Below, piece after piece: positions 59,767 to 64,000 of a DNA stretch of 64,000 nucleotides (within the stretch, counting starts at the first letter, position 1; every line of letters begins with the position of its first letter). The position numbers and the translations under genes are program-made. The DNA is taken from the NCBI RefSeq assembly GCF_029968015.1, contig NZ_JASCIS010000018.1, forward strand, positions 62,001-126,000, given 5' to 3'. The notes beneath the pieces are model-generated. The model was not told where the DNA came from. It did no database searches and was given only the letters and a program-made list of their open reading frames with translations. The DNA comes from Streptomyces luteolus (GTDB taxonomy: Bacteria; Actinomycetota; Actinomycetes; Streptomycetales; Streptomycetaceae).

Positions 59767-60249
59767 ATGGGCGACCACGGCAGCGCGGCAGTCGACCCGA
59801 CATCGTCGGCCGGACCGTTGCCGTACGAAGGAGTCTGGCGGTTCACCGCACCCGCGGTCGACGCCTCGGTACCGCAGGCCCGCCGCGCGGTGCGCGACCT
59901 TCTCGCCCGCCAGGGGGTGCCCGCGTCCGACGACGTCGTCCACGGGCTCCTCCTGATCGTCTCGGAGCTGGTCACCAACTCCGTACGGCACGCGGCCCTG
60001 CTCTCGCCGATGATCGCGGTCGAGGTCGCCGTCGGCGCCGAGTGGGTCCGCGTCGCGGTGGAGGACAACCACCCCTACCGGCCCACCGCCCTGGTCGCCG
60101 AGGAGAGCCAGACCGGCGGGCGCGGCCTGCTGCTCGTCCGGGAGATCACCAAGGAGGCCGGCGGCGCCTGCGACGCCGAGCACACCGCGACCGGCGGCAA
60201 GATCATCTGGGCCGCGCTGCCCCTCAAGCCGGGCCCCGCTCCCGTATAG
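59767..60249 (+). CDS. Anti-sigma-type ATP-binding serine kinase (HATPase_c_2)
   Basis: Predicted 160 residues. GHKL ATPase motifs: LLLIVSELVTNSVRHAALLS (N-box with ELVTNSVRHA) and VAVEDNHPYRP, then TGGRGLLLVREITKEAG (G-box). This is the pattern of small Streptomyces SpoIIAB/RsbW-like kinases that phosphorylate anti-sigma antagonists. ATG 59767 follows GAGGGCAGGGA; GTG 59731 lacks a ribosome site. Its last codon and stop are the first bases of a 25-bp tandem repeat array. Confidence 0.87.
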   Translation: MGDHGSAAVDPTSSAGPLPYEGVWRFTAPAVDASVPQARRAVRDLLARQGVPASDDVVHGLLLIVSELVTNSVRHAALLSPMIAVEVAVGAEWVRVAVEDNHPYRPTALVAEESQTGGRGLLLVREITKEAGGACDAEHTATGGKIIWAALPLKPGPAPV

Positions 60250-60373
60250 CGAAACGGACTCCGCCCCCGTATAGCGAAACGGACTCCGCCCCCGTATAGC
60301 GAAACGGACTCCGCCCCCGTATAGCGAAACGGACTCCGCCCCCGTCGAGCGAAAGGGCCCCTGCATAGCGAAA
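60244..60373 (+). repeat. 25-bp tandem repeat array overlapping a stop codon
   Basis: GTATAGCGAAACGGACTCCG with CCCCC, a 25-bp unit, is repeated four times exactly (starts 60244, 60269, 60294, 60319) and followed by two degenerate units. The TAG in the first unit stops the kinase gene; later units carry TAG in the same register modulo the 25-bp period. Confidence 0.92.
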
Positions 60374-60405
60374 CGGGCCCCGCACCCGTACAGGTGCGAG
60401 GCCCG
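60374..60405. terminator. Terminator hairpin between convergent kinase and idi genes
   Basis: CGGGCC-C-CGCACC (60374-60386), loop CGTACA, GGTGCG-A-GGCCCG (60393-60405); 12 bp paired with one C-A mismatch. Confidence 0.8.
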
Positions 60406-60424
60406 CGCGCCGGGTCCGGCCGTG

Positions 60425-61015
60425 CTACCAGTTGGCCGCCGGACCCGTCAGCTCCTCGATCGCCGGACGTGCCGCCTGAAGCACCGTCATGAACCAGGCG
60501 GAGAACGGCACTTGGTCGTGGCGCACGGCCAGCTCGTCCGCCGTCACGAAGGCCGTCTCCGCGATCTCCTCCGGATCCGGCCGCAGCTGCGCCTGCACCA
60601 TGCCGACGAACAGATGGTTGAACTCCTGCTCCACCAGGCCCGATTCCGGGTCCGGGTGGTTGTAGCGCACCGTGCCCGCCTCCGCGAGCAGCGAGGGCGA
60701 GACCCCCAGCTCCTCGTACGTACGCCGCGCGGCCGCCGCGAACGGCGACTCACCCGGGTACGGGTGCCCGCAGCACGTGTTGGACCACACGCCGGGGGAG
60801 TGGTACTTGCCGAGAGCGCGGCGCTGGATCAGGAGCCGGCCGCGCTCGTCGAAGAGGAACACCGAGAACGCCCGGTGCAGCTGACCGGGGGCCTGGTGGG
60901 CGGCGAGCTTCTCCGCGGTGCCGATCGTGTTGCCGTCCTCGTCGACGAGTTCGAGCAGGATCTCTGCGGCGGAGCCGTTCGTGGTGTTCGCCGCGGCGCC
61001 TTGTGTGATCGGCAT
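60425..61015 (-). CDS. idi: Isopentenyl-diphosphate delta-isomerase, type I
   Basis: Predicted 196-residue Nudix-fold enzyme interconverting isopentenyl and dimethylallyl diphosphate for isoprenoid synthesis. The metal/active-site blocks are present: HRAFSVFLFDERGRLLIQRR, WSNTCCGHPYPGE (catalytic Cys in NTCCGHP) and AAARRTYEELGVSP, with E and Y-F-N-H in VEQEFNHLFVG. ATG 61015 has AAGGA at correct spacing; ATG 61021 touches it. Length is normal for type I enzymes in actinobacteria. Recalled synteny puts it at SCO6750. Confidence 0.94.
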   Translation of the reverse strand: MPITQGAAANTTNGSAAEILLELVDEDGNTIGTAEKLAAHQAPGQLHRAFSVFLFDERGRLLIQRRALGKYHSPGVWSNTCCGHPYPGESPFAAAARRTYEELGVSPSLLAEAGTVRYNHPDPESGLVEQEFNHLFVGMVQAQLRPDPEEIAETAFVTADELAVRHDQVPFSAWFMTVLQAARPAIEELTGPAANW

Positions 61016-61156
61016 AACCATCCTTCGATTCGGTCTTCGACCCCACAAGTCTGCCGTACGCATACGGCGCATCCCGACACTTCTCGGCACCGCATGTCAT
61101 GTCCCGCCCCCGGCGCGCGACCTGCGCGCCGGGGACGGAACCTCGGATTCAGCGGC

Positions 61157-62455
61157 TCAGACCCCGAACGCCGCCGGATAGGCGACCGTGCCGCTCGGCA
61201 GCTCGCGCTCCGAGGCGTCGAGGGCGAGCGCCATCAGCGCCTCGTCCGGCACGTCGAAGGCCACCCGGACCCCGAGATCGGAAGCGCGCGAGAAGCCGAA
61301 CCTCGGGTAGTACCCGGGGTGCCCGAGCACCACCACGAGCCGCTCCTCACCGCGCGCCCGAGCCGCGTCGAGCACGGCCGCGATCACGGCCGAACCCGCG
61401 CCCTGCCCTTGGAACTCCGGCTCGGTGGCGACCGGCGCCAGGCACAGCGCCGCCCTGCCACCGACCCGGCAGCGGGTCAGCAGGGCGTACGCGGCGATCC
61501 GGCCGTCCGGCTCCTCGGCCACGTACGAGAGCCCGTCGATCCAGGCGTCCGGGTCGGCGCGCAGGGCGTCGACGAGTCGGGCCTCGTCCTCGGTGGGGAA
61601 CGCCGCCGCGTTGACCGCGTGCACGGCCGCTACGTCCGCCGCCGTCTCGGGGCGCACGCGCCAGCGCGAGTCCTTGAGGACATAGCCGGTGTAGCCGTAC
61701 TCGCCGCCGTGCTCCGCCCGCATCCGGATCTCCTCGCGGGTGGCGGCGAGCGCCTCGGCCATGCCGGGCTCCCGTGGGTCGGCGTCGGCCCGCTCGCCGA
61801 GCGGGCCGTAGTACGCGTCCCAGTCGGACTCGGGCTGGTGGTGGACGCCGAGCACGGAGTACCCGGCGGCCGCCGCGGCCCAGCGGTTCGCCGCGCCCGT
61901 GCGCAGCGCGTAGTGCCGGTCCCAGAAGGCGCGGGCCTCGCGGGACGGCGCATCGGTGGTCCACTCGCATTCGGTGAGCACCAGTGCGCCCCCGGGCGCG
62001 AGCAGCCGGCGCCAGGAGCGCAGCGCGGTGTCGAAACCGATGCTGTACGCCGAACTCTCCGCCCACACCATGTCGTACGCGCCGTCGGGCAGCGGCAGCT
62101 CGCCCATGTCGGCCTGGACGGTGGTGACGCGGTCGCCGAGCCCGCGTGCGGCCGCGGCCGCGTCGAGCTCGTCGAGGAACGGGCGGTGCAGATCGACGGC
62201 GGTCACCTCGGCGCCGGCCTCCGCGGCGAGCAGCAGCGCGGCACGGCCCGGGCCGCAGCCCAGGTCGAGGACGCGCGGCCGCTCGGGCAGCGGGCCGACG
62301 AGGGAGAGGAGGTGCCGGGTGGTGGCGTCGGAGCCGGGGCCCTGCCGGGGGAGTCCGCGGTGCAGGGCGAAGAAGGCCTCGTAGGAGGCGGCCTCGATGG
62401 AGGCGTCGTTGACGCAGCTGTTGTCGGAGTTGCTGTCGGAGTTGCTGTCGGACAA
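61157..62455 (-). CDS. Bifunctional class I methyltransferase / GNAT acetyltransferase
   Basis: Predicted 432 residues. Residues about 40-260 are a SAM methyltransferase (PRVLDLGCGPGRAALLLAAE, GAEVTAVDLHRPFLDELD, DMGELPLPDGAYDMVWAESS). Residues about 290-430 are GNAT (RVRPETAADVAAVHAVNAAA, LCLAPVATEPEFQGQGAGSA with the acetyl-CoA loop QGQGAG, HPGYYPRFGFSRAS). The TTG at 62455 follows AAAGGG; N-terminal SDSNSDSNSDN arises from a short DNA repeat. Substrate unknown. A leader-peptide ORF lies 50 bp upstream on the same strand. Confidence 0.88.
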   Translation of the reverse strand: MSDSNSDSNSDNSCVNDASIEAASYEAFFALHRGLPRQGPGSDATTRHLLSLVGPLPERPRVLDLGCGPGRAALLLAAEAGAEVTAVDLHRPFLDELDAAAAARGLGDRVTTVQADMGELPLPDGAYDMVWAESSAYSIGFDTALRSWRRLLAPGGALVLTECEWTTDAPSREARAFWDRHYALRTGAANRWAAAAAGYSVLGVHHQPESDWDAYYGPLGERADADPREPGMAEALAATREEIRMRAEHGGEYGYTGYVLKDSRWRVRPETAADVAAVHAVNAAAFPTEDEARLVDALRADPDAWIDGLSYVAEEPDGRIAAYALLTRCRVGGRAALCLAPVATEPEFQGQGAGSAVIAAVLDAARARGEERLVVVLGHPGYYPRFGFSRASDLGVRVAFDVPDEALMALALDASERELPSGTVAYPAAFGV

Positions 62456-62504
62456 CGTGAGAACCCTTTGAGTGGGGTGGGTTCGCGGGCGGCAATCTCG
62501 CCGG

Positions 62505-62573
62505 TCAGCCGCGAGCCCGGAGAACGGGGACGACCATGTCGCTGCGCACGGCAGCGCGGAACGCGACAGTCAT
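62505..62573 (-). CDS. Leader-peptide-like ORF (22 residues)
   Basis: ATG 62573 has GGAGGT 6 nt upstream (stronger than most genes here) and the ORF reads MTVAFRAAVRSDMVVPVLRA then RG and stop. It sits 50 bp before the methyltransferase/acetyltransferase on the same strand. An upstream short ORF with an excellent ribosome site is the form of translational attenuators, but no alternative hairpins were computed. Confidence 0.55.
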   Translation of the reverse strand: MTVAFRAAVRSDMVVPVLRARG

Positions 62574-62666
62574 CAACCCACCTCCAAGATCGATGGCCAG
62601 CGTATCACCATCAGTGAGGGCGAGTGAGGGCGAGTGAGGCGGGCGAGGGGAGTGCGTGCATGTGTG

Positions 62667-63608
62667 TCAGTGGCAGACCTTCTCGTGCGCCTCGTGCCCG
62701 CTCGGCTCCAGCTGGAAGGTGCAGTGCTCGACGTCGAAGTGGTCCCCGATGCAGCCCTGCAGCTCGTGCAGGAGCTTCTCGTGCCCCACCGAGTCGAGGA
62801 CGTCGTGGTCGACCACCACGTGAGCGGAGAGCACCGGCATCCCCGAGGTGATCGTCCAGGCGTGCAGATCGTGCACGTCCTGCACATCGGGCAGCTCCAA
62901 TATGTGCGCCCGCACTTCGGCCATGTCGACGCCCTTGGGCGCGGATTCCAGGAGCACGTTGACCGTCTCGCGCAGCAGCTTCACCGTACGAGGAACGATC
63001 ATCAGGCCGATCACGATCGAGGCGATCGGGTCCCAGGCCTGCCAGCCGGTCAGCACGATCAGGGTGGCGGCGACGATCACGGTGGCGGAGCCGAGCGCGT
63101 CCGCGAGGACCTCAAGGAAGGCGCCGCGGACGTTGAGGCTCTCGCGCTGGCCGCGCAGCAGCAGCGTGAGCGAGATCATGTTGGCGACCAGGCCGATCAC
63201 GCCGTAGATGATCGCGAGCGAGCCGTGCGTCGGCGAGGGCTCGATGAACCGCTGCACCGCCTCGACGAGGACGAAGCTGCCCACGCCGAGCAGCAGCAGG
63301 CAGTTGGCGAGCGCCGCGAGTATCTCCGCGCGGGCGTAGCCGAACGTGCGGTTGCCGGACGCGGGGCGGTTGGCGAAGTGGATCGCGAGCAGCGCCATCG
63401 CGAGCCCGAGCGCGTCCGTCGCCATGTGCGCGGCGTCAGCGACGAGGGCGAGCGAGTTGGCCGCGATGCCGCCGACGATCTGCACCACCATCACGAACAG
63501 CGTGATGCTCAGCGCGATGCGCAGCCGTCCCTTGTACGCGGCCGCGGCCGTGCCGGTCAGCGGCTCGGCGTGGCCGTGTCCATGTCCGTGGTCGTGCCCG
63601 GCCCCCAT
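62667..63608 (-). CDS. zitB: Cation diffusion facilitator zinc exporter
   Basis: Predicted 313 residues. N-terminal His-rich tail (GHDHGHGHGHAEP) and six membrane helices; the metal site uses His and Asp in LVADAAHMATDALGLAMALL (helix 2) and FLEVLADALGSATVIVAATL (helix 5). The cytoplasmic C-terminal domain (VRAHILELPDVQDVHDLHAW; SGMPVLSAHVVVDHDVLDSV) has His residues for zinc. This is the ZitB/CzcD type that removes excess Zn from the cytosol by proton exchange. ATG 63608 follows AGGGGGA. Recalled synteny (next to idi, as SCO6751) supports the name. A Zur-box-like sequence lies upstream. Confidence 0.9.
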   Translation of the reverse strand: MGAGHDHGHGHGHAEPLTGTAAAAYKGRLRIALSITLFVMVVQIVGGIAANSLALVADAAHMATDALGLAMALLAIHFANRPASGNRTFGYARAEILAALANCLLLLGVGSFVLVEAVQRFIEPSPTHGSLAIIYGVIGLVANMISLTLLLRGQRESLNVRGAFLEVLADALGSATVIVAATLIVLTGWQAWDPIASIVIGLMIVPRTVKLLRETVNVLLESAPKGVDMAEVRAHILELPDVQDVHDLHAWTITSGMPVLSAHVVVDHDVLDSVGHEKLLHELQGCIGDHFDVEHCTFQLEPSGHEAHEKVCH

Positions 63609-63717
63609 GGGGTCCCCCTCGTCTCGGCGGACGTGCTCGTGGTCGTTCTCTCCGTGCCGGTTCCCCGGCGGCGACAGCCAGTCAACTACGGGGGTGGGGT
63701 ATGGGGCAACACGGCAC

Positions 63718-63732
63718 TGAACACCGTTGTCA
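63718..63732 (-). promoter_or_regulatory. Zur-box-like site upstream of the zinc exporter gene
   Basis: Minus-strand TGACAACGGTGTTCA matches the Streptomyces Zur consensus TGAAAATGGTTTTCA, as I recall it, at 12 of 15 positions, with its centre about 117 bp before the ATG. In S. coelicolor Zur is reported to activate zitB directly at high zinc, so this is plausible. Confidence 0.55.
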
Positions 63733-63957
63733 TGTGCCCTGACCTGCGGAAATGACTCCTGGTCAGAGAACTGACAAGATCATCTGGGATGCTGGTCGCC
63801 GAGGGCGTGCCCCATCGGGAGTTTGTCGTGCGGCACCCCGTTCGATGATGATGACCGACGCGGTCAGGCCCTTGGACGTGCCTTGCAGACCGCGCTTATC
63901 GGGCCGTAAACGGGCGGTGAATTACCGCTTCCCATCATCCGATAGCCTTCGCCGACG

Positions 63958-64000
63958 TGCCGCCCGGCCGCCCCTCGGCCGGAGGCGCCTTGCACGCTGC
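63958..64000 (+). CDS. Possible start of a gene running out of the window
   Basis: GTG 63958 starts an open frame to the right edge (MPPGRPSAGGALHA). No ribosome site is visible. The preceding 63733-63957 shows no gene. Very weak evidence. Confidence 0.2.

Noticed and set aside
58061..59803. Minus-strand frame joined to the enoyl-CoA hydratase, antisense to the HdeD-like gene
   Set aside because: The crotonase begins at ATG 58837; upstream residues are a low-complexity shadow of the membrane protein gene.
60244..60373. CRISPR array
   Set aside because: The 25-bp repeats are contiguous without spacers, so this is an ordinary tandem repeat.

Overview
The window is a very GC-rich actinobacterial chromosome segment and reads as Streptomyces: a WhiB-like protein, two SsgA-like sporulation proteins, a Tat-exported GH64 glucanase, a two-domain laccase end, GTG/TTG starts after AGGAG-type ribosome sites, and dense secreted hydrolases. 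From memory, gene content and order follow the S. coelicolor interval from the small laccase (SCO6712) through ssgD (SCO6722) and the SCO6745 family to idi (SCO6750) and zitB (SCO6751). This recalled synteny supports several names but was not searched.

Layout. 1-4.4 kb: laccase tail, LacI regulator, GH64 glucanase with operator-like palindromes, VOC protein, WhiB-like protein. 4.4-16.2 kb: acyl-ACP desaturase under a triple operator, DDAH-type hydrolase, a UvrA-like ATPase beside an ABC-F protein, a ssgD/YciI cluster, secreted EEP-fold hydrolase, endonuclease V, saccharopine-reductase-like protein and a YjbR-like protein. 16.2-22.4 kb: a beta-oxidation operon (acyl-CoA racemase, acyl-CoA dehydrogenase, thiolase, hydratase/hydroxyacyl-CoA dehydrogenase). 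22.4-26.9 kb: lipoprotein, MerR regulator, amino-acid permease, sphingomyelinase.

27-41.8 kb is an accessory island that interrupts the otherwise orderly core. It holds a decayed prophage (terminase, DUF1360 and portal fragments), two separated IS5-type transposase fragments, a damaged phytase-like esterase and several broken hypothetical genes. It also carries the most unusual content of the window: a translationally coupled ATP-grasp ligase/M20 hydrolase pair, a 2OG-Fe(II) oxygenase with one frameshift, and a gene for a metazoan-type fatty-acid-binding protein broken only by an 8-bp tandem duplication. A secreted protein of about ten 14-residue repeats and a second SsgA-like protein follow.

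41.8-64 kb returns to core genes: MpaB-like oxygenase, M1, S15 and M14 exopeptidases (a secreted peptide-degrading set), BCCT transporter, D-amino-acid oxidase-like protein, Tex, SCO6745-family protein, a GlxA/DJ-1/DJ-1 cluster, enoyl-CoA hydratase, HdeD-like membrane protein, anti-sigma-type kinase, idi, a methyltransferase-acetyltransferase fusion with a leader peptide ORF, and a zinc exporter with a Zur-box-like site. Dispersed GC-rich hairpin repeats, tandem repeats and strong bidirectional terminators punctuate the gaps. No rRNA, tRNA, CRISPR array or replication origin was seen.
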